Assembly (NCBI RefSeq): GCF_012932215.1
Contig: NZ_CP048789.1
Location: forward strand, 36,943-100,942
Direction of reading: 5' to 3'
Length of the DNA stretch: 64,000 nucleotides
Source: Roseobacter ponti
GTDB taxonomy: Bacteria; Pseudomonadota; Alphaproteobacteria; Rhodobacterales; Rhodobacteraceae
The position numbers were made by a program, and so were the translations under genes. Positions 8,112 to 16,120 of this stretch are shown in pieces. Below the pieces are notes generated by a model, which ran no database searches, was not told where the DNA came from, and worked only from the letters and a program-made list of their open reading frames with translations. How positions within the stretch are numbered: the stretch's first letter is position 1; each line of letters begins with the position of its first letter.

Positions 8112-9836
8112 ATGACCGGCGGGTTTCTCGATGGCGATATTTTTCGCGGGCTTGCCTTTCGCATCCTCGTGTTTCTGTCGCTGGCGCTGCTTCCCTTCGG
8201 GCTGATCTCGGTCGTGCAGACGCGTGAGCTTGCAGAGCAGGCTGTGCGAAACGCCGAAACCTCGCTCATCGGTCTGACGGAACGCGCGGCCGGTGCGGAA
8301 CGCACGATCATCCAGGAAGCTTTTGGTTCCGCAGACGCGATCAGTTCTTTTGCCCGGGCTTTTATTGCGGAGCCTGAGGTCTGCAGCGATTTCCTGGCGC
8401 GGTATATTGAGACTGAAGACCGCTACTCCCAGATCGGCTTTGTCGGTACCGACGGGGTGATGAGCTGCACCTCTGCGGGGGGCGTGCATGACTATTCCGA
8501 CGATCCGGCGTTCCAGCAGGTGCTTTTGAATCCCCGCCGCACCGTGCGCTTTATCCGGGAACCTGCAATCAGCGGTAAGCCGGTACTGCTGGTTTTGCGG
8601 CCCGTGTTTGAGGGCGATATCCTCCTGGGGTTTATGACGATGTCGATCCCCCGGGCGGCTGTGGACAATATCGTGCGCCCCGAACCGGAACGGCTGCCAT
8701 TCGGTGTCATCGTTTTCAACCAGGGCGGTGAGGTGGTTCTTTCATCTCCCGGCGATTTCGATGCAGAGCTGAACCAGCCCTTAAACCGCAGCCTGACCGC
8801 GCTGATCGGTGAAAAGCCGTCAGTTTTCACTGACGAGAACAACGCCGGAGAGACCCGTGTTTATTCGGTCGTGTCCATCGTGCCTGACGTGGCCTATTCC
8901 ATGGCCGTCTGGCGCAGTGACGATCTGATTGCCAGCACGGACCGCACCGGCCGGCTGAGCCTTTTTCTGCCCGTGATGATGTGGCTCGCCAGCCTTGTGG
9001 TTGCCTTCTGGTCGATCAACCGCCTCGCAATCCGGCATATCCGCAAGCTGAGCCGGCAGATGCGGCTTTTTGCCTATAACCGGCGCATGCCGCGCAACAC
9101 GCTGGGTCATGGCGTGCCCCGCGAACTGCAGGAAATTCAGCAGTCCTTTGTGAACATGGCCGGATCGATCATCCGGGACGAAGCATCGCTGGAAGACAAT
9201 ATCCGTGACAAGAACATCCTGCTTAAAGAAGTGCATCACCGGGTTAAGAATAACCTGCAGCTTATATCGTCGATCATGAACATGCAGATCCGGCGCGCCC
9301 GGACCGAAGACGCGCGGTTCGTGCTTAAACGGCTGCAGGACCGTATTCTGAGTCTCGCAACCGTGCACAAGAACCTGTACCAGAGCGAGCGGCTGGACCG
9401 GGTCGACGCCGGCGCCCTGATCAAAGAGATCGTGCAGCAGCTGCTGGTCGTGGGCCTGCCTGCGGGTTCAGGCATTAAAGTGAACCAGCACTATGACCAG
9501 ATCATGCTGGACGCCGATGATGCAGCACCCCTGACCCTGACAGTGTCCGAGGCCGTGACAAATGCGATGAAATATATCAACGAGCCGGGGCAGGGCGGCA
9601 CGCCGCAGCTCGATATTACCTTTGCGATGAGTGGCGATGATGCTGCCGTCTTTACCATCAGCAACACCACGCCTCCGGATTCCGGGACCAAGGGCACGGG
9701 CCTTGGTTCGCAGCTGATCAACGCTTTCGCGCGGCAGCTTAACGGGGGCGTCGAAGTGTTCCACGAGGATGGTCTGCACAGGCTGGTGCTGACCTTTCCG
9801 CTCAGCCAGCGCGACCTGAAAATCCACGACTACTGA
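8112..9836 (+). CDS. sensor histidine kinase, HisKA_2 family, likely PhyR kinase
   Basis: A 574-residue membrane kinase. Transmembrane segments at ~15-35 and ~283-303 flank a periplasmic sensor region of about 250 residues. A HAMP-like linker then leads to a HisKA_2 dimerisation/phosphotransfer helix with the phospho-acceptor in LLKEVHHRVKNNLQL (H376). The ATP-binding domain shows an N-box near SEAVTNAMKY and a glycine-rich GTKGTGLGSQLI loop. It starts two bases after ecfG. Kinases of this family beside ecfG are known to phosphorylate PhyR (PhyK/PhyT types). The sensed signal is unknown. Confidence 0.9.
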   Translation: MTGGFLDGDIFRGLAFRILVFLSLALLPFGLISVVQTRELAEQAVRNAETSLIGLTERAAGAERTIIQEAFGSADAISSFARAFIAEPEVCSDFLARYIETEDRYSQIGFVGTDGVMSCTSAGGVHDYSDDPAFQQVLLNPRRTVRFIREPAISGKPVLLVLRPVFEGDILLGFMTMSIPRAAVDNIVRPEPERLPFGVIVFNQGGEVVLSSPGDFDAELNQPLNRSLTALIGEKPSVFTDENNAGETRVYSVVSIVPDVAYSMAVWRSDDLIASTDRTGRLSLFLPVMMWLASLVVAFWSINRLAIRHIRKLSRQMRLFAYNRRMPRNTLGHGVPRELQEIQQSFVNMAGSIIRDEASLEDNIRDKNILLKEVHHRVKNNLQLISSIMNMQIRRARTEDARFVLKRLQDRILSLATVHKNLYQSERLDRVDAGALIKEIVQQLLVVGLPAGSGIKVNQHYDQIMLDADDAAPLTLTVSEAVTNAMKYINEPGQGGTPQLDITFAMSGDDAAVFTISNTTPPDSGTKGTGLGSQLINAFARQLNGGVEVFHEDGLHRLVLTFPLSQRDLKIHDY

Positions 9837-9864
9837 CGGGCATTCATTAATTCTCAGGACCTTT

Positions 9865-9890
9865 GGAACCATACTGCATCAGGCTGCGTT
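9865..9890 (+). promoter_or_regulatory. EcfG-type promoter of the 39-residue ORF
   Basis: GGAAC at 9865-9869 and CGTT at 9887-9890 have a 17-base spacer. The small ORF start lies 31 bases downstream. Confidence 0.68.
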
Positions 9891-9921
9891 AGTAGCCTGA
9901 ACCAAGGAAAGGAGCCTGAGC

Positions 9922-10041
9922 ATGTCCACAGACCTGTTTATATTCGGGCTTTCCATTCTGACCGTGGTTGCACTGCTGGTGCTCGTGGCGACAAGCCGCG
10001 ACAGTTCAGGGCATAAAGATGAAAACCAAGACCGCGGCTGA
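9922..10041 (+). CDS. 39-residue single-pass membrane protein, EcfG-controlled
   Basis: A short ORF (MSTDLFIFGLSILTVVALLV, then 19 more residues) with one hydrophobic segment at about residues 5-24 and a charged, hydrophilic tail (SRDSSGHKDENQDRG). Support comes from AAAGGAG nine bases upstream of the ATG and from an EcfG-type promoter at the expected distance. No family is recognised. Small single-pass proteins of this type are frequent in stress regulons. It lies 85 bases after the kinase gene and could also receive read-through from it. Confidence 0.65.
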   Translation: MSTDLFIFGLSILTVVALLVLVATSRDSSGHKDENQDRG

Positions 10042-10144
10042 GCGCGGCACCCAGACTGGGACCATTTGAGGTCATACCCGCTGCAGGACGCGCTACCCTG
10101 CCGCTGGCCGCATCAGCGATGCGGGGGAAGCTGGTGAAATTACG

Positions 10145-10173
10145 AACCCGGTCGCGATATCAGCGGCCGGGTT
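10145..10173 (-). terminator. possible terminator of the XRE-cupin gene
   Basis: Inverted repeat AACCCGG (10145-10151) / CCGGGTT (10167-10173) lies just past the stop codon of the minus-strand gene. There is only a weak T-rich stretch beyond, so this is tentative. Confidence 0.35.
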
Positions 10174-10184
10174 TGATGGCGTTT

Positions 10185-10742
10185 TCAGAAACTCGGTGGC
10201 GTACAGGCACTGATAATCTCGCAGGGCTCAGTGCCGGTATTGCGGAACCGGTGCGGCAGACGGCTGTTGAAAAGATACCCGTCGCCCGGCCCGAGCGTGC
10301 TGATTTCTTCATCCACGGTGATTTCGATCTGACCGCGCACAACCACGCCTGCTTCTTCGGCATCATGGCTGAGAAATTCCGGGCCGGTATCTGCCCCCGG
10401 TTCATAGCGTTCGTGCAGGAGCTGCAACGCGTTCTCATGTGCACCGCCCAGCATTCTCAGGGACAAAAGCTGTGCATCATCATCTGTGGGTGCGATTTCG
10501 GTAAATTCGCCCGCCTTATAGAAGTACTTGCTCTGTCCCTGGTCTTCGATCGTGGCAAAGAATTCAGCCATCGATATGGGAATCGCATCAAGGAGACTTT
10601 TGAGCGAGGCAACCGACGGGCTGGTCCGGTTTTTCTCAATCAGGGAGATTGTGCCGTTTGTCAGGCCGGCGCGGGCGGCAAGTTCCCGCTGAGACAGGCC
10701 ACGCTGCTTGCGGATTGCCCTTAATCTGTGGCCGATGTCCAA
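10185..10742 (-). CDS. XRE-family regulator with C-terminal cupin domain (PuuR-like)
   Basis: A 185-residue transcription regulator. Residues ~5-60 form a Cro/C1-type helix-turn-helix (LRAIRKQRGLSQRELAARAGLTNGTISLIEKNRTSPSVASLKSLL). Residues ~105-178 form a cupin sensor domain with GQIEITVDEEISTLGPGDGYLFNSRLPHRFRN. Regulators with this layout, including PuuR, commonly control polyamine, GABA or amino-acid metabolism and are released by a small ligand. It is divergent from the GabT-like transaminase, so that gene is its most likely target. A motif in their shared gap recurs near 14.4 and 14.8 kb. Confidence 0.88.
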   Translation of the reverse strand: MDIGHRLRAIRKQRGLSQRELAARAGLTNGTISLIEKNRTSPSVASLKSLLDAIPISMAEFFATIEDQGQSKYFYKAGEFTEIAPTDDDAQLLSLRMLGGAHENALQLLHERYEPGADTGPEFLSHDAEEAGVVVRGQIEITVDEEISTLGPGDGYLFNSRLPHRFRNTGTEPCEIISACTPPSF

Positions 10743-10873
10743 CGATGCTTTCCCCTGCGCTGCCGTGCGTATGCATTGCTTTTATTCAGTTATCTAGCCG
10801 CAAGGCCGGTTGTTGTCACACCAAATCGACACCAGCCCGGGAAAACCGTGACCGGGCGCTGCACGAATCTCAA

Positions 10874-10902
10874 TTGACAACTAAATTAAACGGAGTATCG
10901 AT
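10874..10902 (+). promoter_or_regulatory. candidate sigma-70 promoter and operator before gabT
   Basis: TTGACA at 10874-10879 is followed 16 bases later by the weak -10 TATCGA. The sequence TAAATTAAACGGAGT (10882-10896) between them recurs as TAAATTAAACGTAGT at 14448-14462. Placement between -35 and -10 suits a repressor site, but this is inference. Confidence 0.4.
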
Positions 10903-10943
10903 ATTTTAAACACGACCGACTGACCCATGTAAGGATATTTATC

Positions 10944-12338
10944 ATGGCAACGACCGCCAAAACCACCGCAACAAAGAAGCCCCGCAAGGCGCGTGCCGCC
11001 CGCAAACCCAAAATTGCAGTTGTGCCGGACACGCCTGAAGTAACCGGCAACGCTGCATTGCTGGCGCGCCGGGATGCAGCTGTGCCGCGCGGTGTGGCTT
11101 CTGCGGCTCCCGTGTTTGCAGAGCGTGCAGAAAACGCCGAGCTTTGGGACGTAGAGGGCAACCGCTACATCGATTTTGCCGGCGGTATCGCCGTGCTGAA
11201 CACCGGCCACCGTCACCCCGCAGTGATCGCCGCAGCCAAAGCGCAGGAAGACAAATACACGCATACGTCTTTCCAGGTTGTGCCGTACGAGCCCTATGTG
11301 GCGCTTGCAGAAAAGCTGAACGCCATTGCACCGGGTGATTTCGCCAAGAAGTCCCTGCTGGTTACAACCGGCGCTGAAGCTGTTGAAAACGCTGTTAAAA
11401 TTGCGCGTGCTGCGACCGGTCGTCCGGGTATTATCGCCTTTACCGGCGGATACCACGGACGCACCCTGCTGACGCTTGGCATGACCGGCAAGATCAGCCC
11501 CTACAAAAAGAACGTGGGCCCGTTCCCCGCAGATGTCTTCCGTGCGCCTTTCCCGTCGGTACGTGACGGGATCACCGTGGAGGACGCCCTTACCGGTCTG
11601 AAGAACCTCTTCCTCACCGATGCGCAGCCTGACCGCGTGGCGGCCATCATCATCGAGCCCGTGCTGGGCGAGGGCGGCTATACGCCGGTGCCTTTCGAGA
11701 TGATGACAGCTCTGCGCGAGATCTGTGACGCGCACGGTATCCTGCTGATTGCCGACGAAATCCAGGCCGGTTTCGGCCGGACCGGCACGATGTTCGCTAT
11801 CGAACATTCCGGTGTCGTGCCCGATCTGATCACTGTCGCGAAATCCATGGCGGGCGGCTATCCGATCGCCGGTGTGATCGGTCGTGCCGATGTGATGGAC
11901 GCGATGGAGCCCGGCGGGCTTGGTGGCACATACGGCGGCAACCCGGTGGCCTGTGCAGCAGCGCTTGCCGCGATTGACGCGCTGGAAAACGAAGGTCTTC
12001 TGGCCCGTTCGCTGGAACTCGGGGCGCATTTCCGCACCCGTTTTGCAGAGATTGGTGCACGCACAGCGCCATGGCGCATGTGGGACATCCGCGGCCTTGG
12101 CGCCATGCTGGCTGTTGAGTTTGTTACCGATTTCGAGACAGCAGCACCTGACGGGGCTCTGGTTAAATCGATCTGCGCACACGCACTCAAACGTGGCCTG
12201 ATCCTTCTGGGCTGTGGCATGCACGGCAACGCCCTGCGCATCATGGTGCCGCTGACGGCATCGGACGAAATCATCGAAGAGGGTCTGGGCATCTTTGAAG
12301 CCGCCCTCTCCGAGGCGGTGGCCGAACAGGGCGTATAA
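10944..12338 (+). CDS. gabT: 4-aminobutyrate transaminase-like class III aminotransferase
   Basis: A 464-residue PLP enzyme of fold type I, class III, that moves the amino group of GABA or a related omega-amine to 2-oxoglutarate. Motifs are the cofactor-binding TTGAEAVENA, GGYHGRT, the aspartate D271 in LLIADEIQAGFGRTG and the lysine K300 in VAKSMAGG. Odd feature: residues 2-24 form a Thr/Lys/Arg/Ala-rich leader (KTTATKKPRKARAARKPK) absent from typical GabT. The ATG with AAGGA upstream and the lack of another nearby Met support it as real. A terminator follows. Putrescine or beta-alanine transaminase are alternatives. Confidence 0.85.
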   Translation: MATTAKTTATKKPRKARAARKPKIAVVPDTPEVTGNAALLARRDAAVPRGVASAAPVFAERAENAELWDVEGNRYIDFAGGIAVLNTGHRHPAVIAAAKAQEDKYTHTSFQVVPYEPYVALAEKLNAIAPGDFAKKSLLVTTGAEAVENAVKIARAATGRPGIIAFTGGYHGRTLLTLGMTGKISPYKKNVGPFPADVFRAPFPSVRDGITVEDALTGLKNLFLTDAQPDRVAAIIIEPVLGEGGYTPVPFEMMTALREICDAHGILLIADEIQAGFGRTGTMFAIEHSGVVPDLITVAKSMAGGYPIAGVIGRADVMDAMEPGGLGGTYGGNPVACAAALAAIDALENEGLLARSLELGAHFRTRFAEIGARTAPWRMWDIRGLGAMLAVEFVTDFETAAPDGALVKSICAHALKRGLILLGCGMHGNALRIMVPLTASDEIIEEGLGIFEAALSEAVAEQGV

Positions 12339-12363
12339 GCCGCTTCTGAACGACACACACCTG

Positions 12364-12395
12364 AACGGGCGCGGACATTCCGCGCCCGTTTTTTT
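12364..12395 (+). terminator. rho-independent terminator after gabT
   Basis: An 11-bp stem (12364-12374 with 12380-12390, ACGGGCGCGG / CCGCGCCCGT core) is followed by a run of T to 12395. Confidence 0.9.
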
Positions 12396-12455
12396 GTGTC
12401 ATCCGGCCTGTGGGTTCAGTGTGATATCATGGGGAACGTCACAGGAGGACGCCCC

Positions 12456-12752
12456 ATGATCATGCGCATTTTTCAGGTTGTAACCCGTCCGGGCAAAGAG
12501 GCTGCTTTTGCACGGTTTTTCCACGAAACAGCGATCCCGCTGATGCAGCGAACCAAAGGTCTGGTGACTGTGCTGCCCGGTGCCGCACGGCAGGACAGCC
12601 CGCGTAATTTCAGCTTTGTGATGGTCTGGAAAGACCTTGAGGCGCTGCAGGATTTTGTCGGCCCTGACTATCAGACACCGCATATTGACCCTGCCGAAGA
12701 AGCCCTGGTCGAAAGCCGGTCCCTGCAGCATTACGACCTTGTTACCAACTGA
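12456..12752 (+). CDS. ABM-domain (antibiotic biosynthesis monooxygenase-like) protein
   Basis: A 98-residue dimeric alpha/beta-barrel type small protein. The pattern MRIFQVVTRPGKEAAFARFFHETAIPLMQRTKGLVTVLPG and SFVMVWKDLEALQDFVG is typical of the ABM fold, whose members include quinone-forming oxygenases, haem-degrading enzymes and many unassigned proteins. The start at 12456 has AGGAGG seven bases upstream; the open frame extends to 12396 without a ribosome site. It converges on the glutamate synthase-like gene with a 2-base gap. No cofactor residues can be assigned. Confidence 0.75.
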   Translation: MIMRIFQVVTRPGKEAAFARFFHETAIPLMQRTKGLVTVLPGAARQDSPRNFSFVMVWKDLEALQDFVGPDYQTPHIDPAEEALVESRSLQHYDLVTN

Positions 12753-12754
12753 TT

Positions 12755-14374
12755 TCAGACCGGGGGCGGTTTAAAGCTCGCCGCACTCGCACGCGCCCAG
12801 CGTTTGCGGTAATCGCCGCCCACGTCGCTCTGATTATCAAAGAGAAACCCCTCGGGCAGATAGGGGTAGGCGTCGCTGCCTTCGGCCATCTCCTTGTCTC
12901 CGAGCCGTACCATCAGGTGCTGGGGCATGAAATCTCCCGGATGGGAAAGACCCGCCGCACCGGTCATTTCACCCAGAGCCTTGAGCGTATTGCGATGGAA
13001 CCGCGCGACCCGTTCGGATTTTGAGCCGACATCAAGCGCGCGGGCACGCATCGGATCCTGTGTGGCGACGCCGACGGGGCAGTGATTGGTGTGGCAGGCC
13101 TGTGCCTGAATGCAGCCGATGGCAAACATGAAACCGCGCGCCGAGTTGCACCAGTCGGCGCCGAGGGCCAGACAGCGTGCGATGTCAAAAGAAGAGACAA
13201 CTTTACCCGCCGCGCCGATCTTAATCTCGCCGCGCAATCCGGCACCCCGCAGTGTGTTGTGCACAAAGGTCAGACCCTCGACAAGCGGCATGCCGATGTG
13301 GTTGGAAAACTCAACAGGTGCGGCTCCTGTGCCGCCTTCGGTGCCGTCGACCACGATGAAATCCGGAGCGATGCCTGTTTCCAGCATCGCTTTGACGATA
13401 CACATGAATTCCCGCCGGTGCCCGATGCAAAGCTTGAACCCGACCGGTTTACCGCCCGAAAGCTCCCGCATGTGGCCGACAAATTCCATCATTTCGATGG
13501 GTGTGGAAAAGGCCGAATGCGCCGCGGGCGAGACGCAGTCCTCGCCCATCGGGATGCCACGCGCTTCGGCAATTTCAGGCGTGATTTTTGACGCGGGCAG
13601 CATGCCACCGTGGCCGGGCTTGGCGCCCTGGCTGAGTTTGAGCTCAATCATTTTCACCTGATCGAGCGTGGCTGTAGCGCGGAATTTATCCTCATCAAAA
13701 CTACCGTCAGCAGCCCGGGCGCCGAAGTAGCCGGATGCGACCTGATATATAAGGTCACCGCCGCCGGCCTTGTGATAGCGACTCACAGAGCCTTCGCCGG
13801 TGTCATGGGCAAATCCGCCCGCTTTTGCGCCGGTGTTCAGCGCCTCGATTGCATTGCCGGACAGTGATCCGAAGCTCATGGCGGAGATATTCAGGAGCGA
13901 CGCGGAATAGGGCTGTTTGCAGTCCTTCCCGCCGATTCTAACCCTGAAATCAGTGTCTTCCAGTTCGACCGGAGAGACCGAATGTGTGACCCAGGCATAG
14001 CCTGCATCGTAAACGCGCATCCGGGTGCCAAAGGGGCGTTTGTCCTCCTGACCCTTGGCGCGCTGATAAACCAGGCTGCGCGCGTCGCGGCTGAACGGTT
14101 CTTCATCCTGGTCGCTTTCAATCAGATACTGGCGGATTTCCGGCCGGATGCCTTCGAAAAGAAACCGCATATGACCGAGCACCGGATAATTGCGCAGGAT
14201 CGAATGCCCGGGTTGGCGCACGTCATGCAGCCCGAGAACCGACAGCCAGGCAAAGGCCGCAAAGGGTATAAGCAGCCACCATGTCCAGAAAAGTGCGGCA
14301 ATCAGGCAGATGATGGCGAGGATCACAACCCCGGCGAAAGGGGCGAAACGGGTCATCGTGCTGAGGTCTTTCAT
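12755..14374 (-). CDS. FMN-binding glutamate synthase family protein
   Basis: A 539-residue protein equal to the synthase domain of the glutamate synthase large subunit, without the glutaminase domain. An N-terminal hydrophobic segment (about residues 11-45) suggests membrane attachment. The FMN-barrel signatures include LLNISAMSFGSLSGNAIEALN, GEGSVSRYHKAGGGDLIYQ, KLSQGAKPGHGG and GTEGGTGAAP. A cysteine-rich block (CIQAQACHTNHCPVG) would bind a 3Fe-4S cluster. The start at 14374 follows GGAGA; a frame reaching 14557 has no ribosome site. Such stand-alone proteins may use ammonia rather than glutamine, or act in other routes such as methylamine metabolism; the substrate is not certain. Confidence 0.82.
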   Translation of the reverse strand: MKDLSTMTRFAPFAGVVILAIICLIAALFWTWWLLIPFAAFAWLSVLGLHDVRQPGHSILRNYPVLGHMRFLFEGIRPEIRQYLIESDQDEEPFSRDARSLVYQRAKGQEDKRPFGTRMRVYDAGYAWVTHSVSPVELEDTDFRVRIGGKDCKQPYSASLLNISAMSFGSLSGNAIEALNTGAKAGGFAHDTGEGSVSRYHKAGGGDLIYQVASGYFGARAADGSFDEDKFRATATLDQVKMIELKLSQGAKPGHGGMLPASKITPEIAEARGIPMGEDCVSPAAHSAFSTPIEMMEFVGHMRELSGGKPVGFKLCIGHRREFMCIVKAMLETGIAPDFIVVDGTEGGTGAAPVEFSNHIGMPLVEGLTFVHNTLRGAGLRGEIKIGAAGKVVSSFDIARCLALGADWCNSARGFMFAIGCIQAQACHTNHCPVGVATQDPMRARALDVGSKSERVARFHRNTLKALGEMTGAAGLSHPGDFMPQHLMVRLGDKEMAEGSDAYPYLPEGFLFDNQSDVGGDYRKRWARASAASFKPPPV

Positions 14375-14989
14375 CAGGTCTCCGGCGTTCTTGGTGAGGC
14401 CTCGGTCCCGGATGTGCCAAAGCTGCAGCCCCTGAGCGGATTGGCAATAAATTAAACGTAGTCCAATGATTATGCATCTGCGGTCGCCGCGCAAGCGCTG
14501 ATGCGCCGGGCCCCGCGAAAAGCGATGCCGCGTGATGGCATCGGGTGGATGCACCATAGTGCTTGATCAGGTGGGAAAACCCGCATAACATTTAAGAAAT
14601 GACACAGAATATACCGGTGACATGCGGCCTGGAGCGTCCTTAACATCGCACCGGGAAAGGTTCTGGCAGGGGAGAGAATCGCAAAGGTTGCCGCAGTGCC
14701 GGCTGGTCGCGACGCCGGCCGGCCATAGCTATAAGCGCCCGCAAAGGGCCGCAGGGATCAGGGAGGCGAGACGATATTGTTTAATTTATTCTTCACTTCG
14801 CCAGCCGGTTCTGTGCGCGGGACCGCCGGATTGTGACTGATTTTCATCCATCCGGCCGGTTCACGCAAAGAAAAGCGTACCGGAGCGCCGTCAGCGGTTT
14901 TAACCGCCCCCGAACAGGCATAGATACCAGGTCGCGCAGAGTTTTTGCGGGCCTGGCCAGGTCCCTCTGTCGCGACGGAGAGATTTAAC
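14375..14989. other. 615-bp intergenic region upstream of the nitrilase cassette
   Basis: No convincing coding sequence is visible. It separates the divergent glutamate synthase-like gene and the nitrilase gene. It contains two AT-rich copies of TAAATTAAAC, at 14448-14457 (plus strand) and 14779-14788 (minus strand), matching the copy in the gabT promoter. The long leader suggests regulated transcription of the nitrilase cassette; no clear -35/-10 pair was found. Confidence 0.5.
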
Positions 14990-16048
14990 ATGACCCCATT
15001 CGCCATTGCCGGCGTGCAGATGTATGTGAACGCACTGCAGTCCAACGTCGAAGGCATGATCCAGCGCCTTGATGTTCTGATGGCCCGTTTCCCCTGGACC
15101 CAGATGGTGCTTTTCTCGGAACTGGCGCCTTACGGCCCGCTGGACCGCTTTGCACAGCCGCCCCAGAACGAAGCACTCGACCGCTTTTGCGAAGCCGCGC
15201 GCAAACACCGTGTCTGGCTGATCCCGGGCTCTATGTTTCTGCGTGATCCCGAGACGGGCCTGATCTTCAACACATCCGTGGTGATCAACCCCGAAGGTGA
15301 GATCATCCGGCGCTATTCCAAAATGTTCCCGTTCCGGCCTTATGAAACAGGTATCGCCGCCGGCACGGACTTCTGTGTCTTTGACGTGCCTGAGGTGGGC
15401 CGGTTCGGTCTGTCGATCTGCTATGATATCTGGTTCCCGGAGACCACGCGCCAGATCACGGCGCAGGGCGTGGAAGTGTTGCTGCACCCGGTGCTGACCG
15501 GGACCACCGACCGTGACGCAGAGCTTGCGATCGCGCGGGCGACGGCGGCTCAGTTCCAGTGCTATGTGATTGACGTCAACGGTCTCGGGGCCGGGGGTGT
15601 CGGCAAATCGCTTGTGGTCGACCCGTCCGCGCATGTGCTGCACCAGTCCGCAGGGCAGGAAGATATGTTCCCCATCGAGGTCGATCTGTCGATGGTCCGT
15701 CGCCAGCGCGAGACCGGTATGAAGGGTCTCGGTCAGGTTCTGAAAAGCTTCCGCGACCGGTCGGTGGATTTCTCGGTCTATGACCGCAACAGCGGCACGG
15801 ACGCTTATCTGAAATCGCTCGGACCGCTGGAGATCCCGCAGCAGGGGACCCGCGCCGGATTGCATGTGGATATGCCCGGACAGAAAATCCAGGAAGTGCC
15901 CGCGTATAAGGGAATGGCCCACGACGCTGTGACGGCTCTTGCGCACGGGGCGACACCGGAGCCGGCGACGGCGGAACCTTCGGGGGAGGCCACGGCGGCA
16001 CTGTCACCCCCTCCGGGGGCGAAGAACGAAAAACAATCCAGCGGGTAA
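14990..16048 (+). CDS. carbon-nitrogen hydrolase (nitrilase superfamily)
   Basis: A 352-residue amidase-type enzyme with the nitrilase-fold catalytic triad E44 (LFSELAPYG), K111 (RRYSKMFPFRPYETG) and C144 (LSICYDIWFPETTR). Members hydrolyse or condense amides, for example N-carbamoylputrescine or omega-amides. The last ~40 residues are an Ala/Pro/Gly-rich tail unlike the core. The start at 14990 has GGAG nine bases upstream. It is the first gene of a same-strand cassette with a decarboxylase (72-bp gap), an ATP-grasp enzyme and a C45 hydrolase, suggesting a role in amine or amide metabolism. The specific substrate cannot be read from the sequence. Confidence 0.85.
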   Translation: MTPFAIAGVQMYVNALQSNVEGMIQRLDVLMARFPWTQMVLFSELAPYGPLDRFAQPPQNEALDRFCEAARKHRVWLIPGSMFLRDPETGLIFNTSVVINPEGEIIRRYSKMFPFRPYETGIAAGTDFCVFDVPEVGRFGLSICYDIWFPETTRQITAQGVEVLLHPVLTGTTDRDAELAIARATAAQFQCYVIDVNGLGAGGVGKSLVVDPSAHVLHQSAGQEDMFPIEVDLSMVRRQRETGMKGLGQVLKSFRDRSVDFSVYDRNSGTDAYLKSLGPLEIPQQGTRAGLHVDMPGQKIQEVPAYKGMAHDAVTALAHGATPEPATAEPSGEATAALSPPPGAKNEKQSSG

Positions 16049-16120
16049 ATCAGCCGTTGCACCGGGCAGCAATGTGCTGTCCGGTTTGCATCGGCGACCC
16101 CGCGCAACGGAGAACGACTG

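Noticed and set aside
10108..10124. CCGCATC-AGC-GATGCGG hairpin as terminator of the small membrane ORF
   Set aside because: The stem is good but there is no T run, and it lies 67 bases past the stop; it is left unassigned.
10881..12356. 491-codon open frame antisense to gabT
   Set aside because: It mirrors the GC-rich third positions of gabT; its translation is Cys/His/Arg-rich with no recognisable domain, while gabT has all its catalytic motifs.
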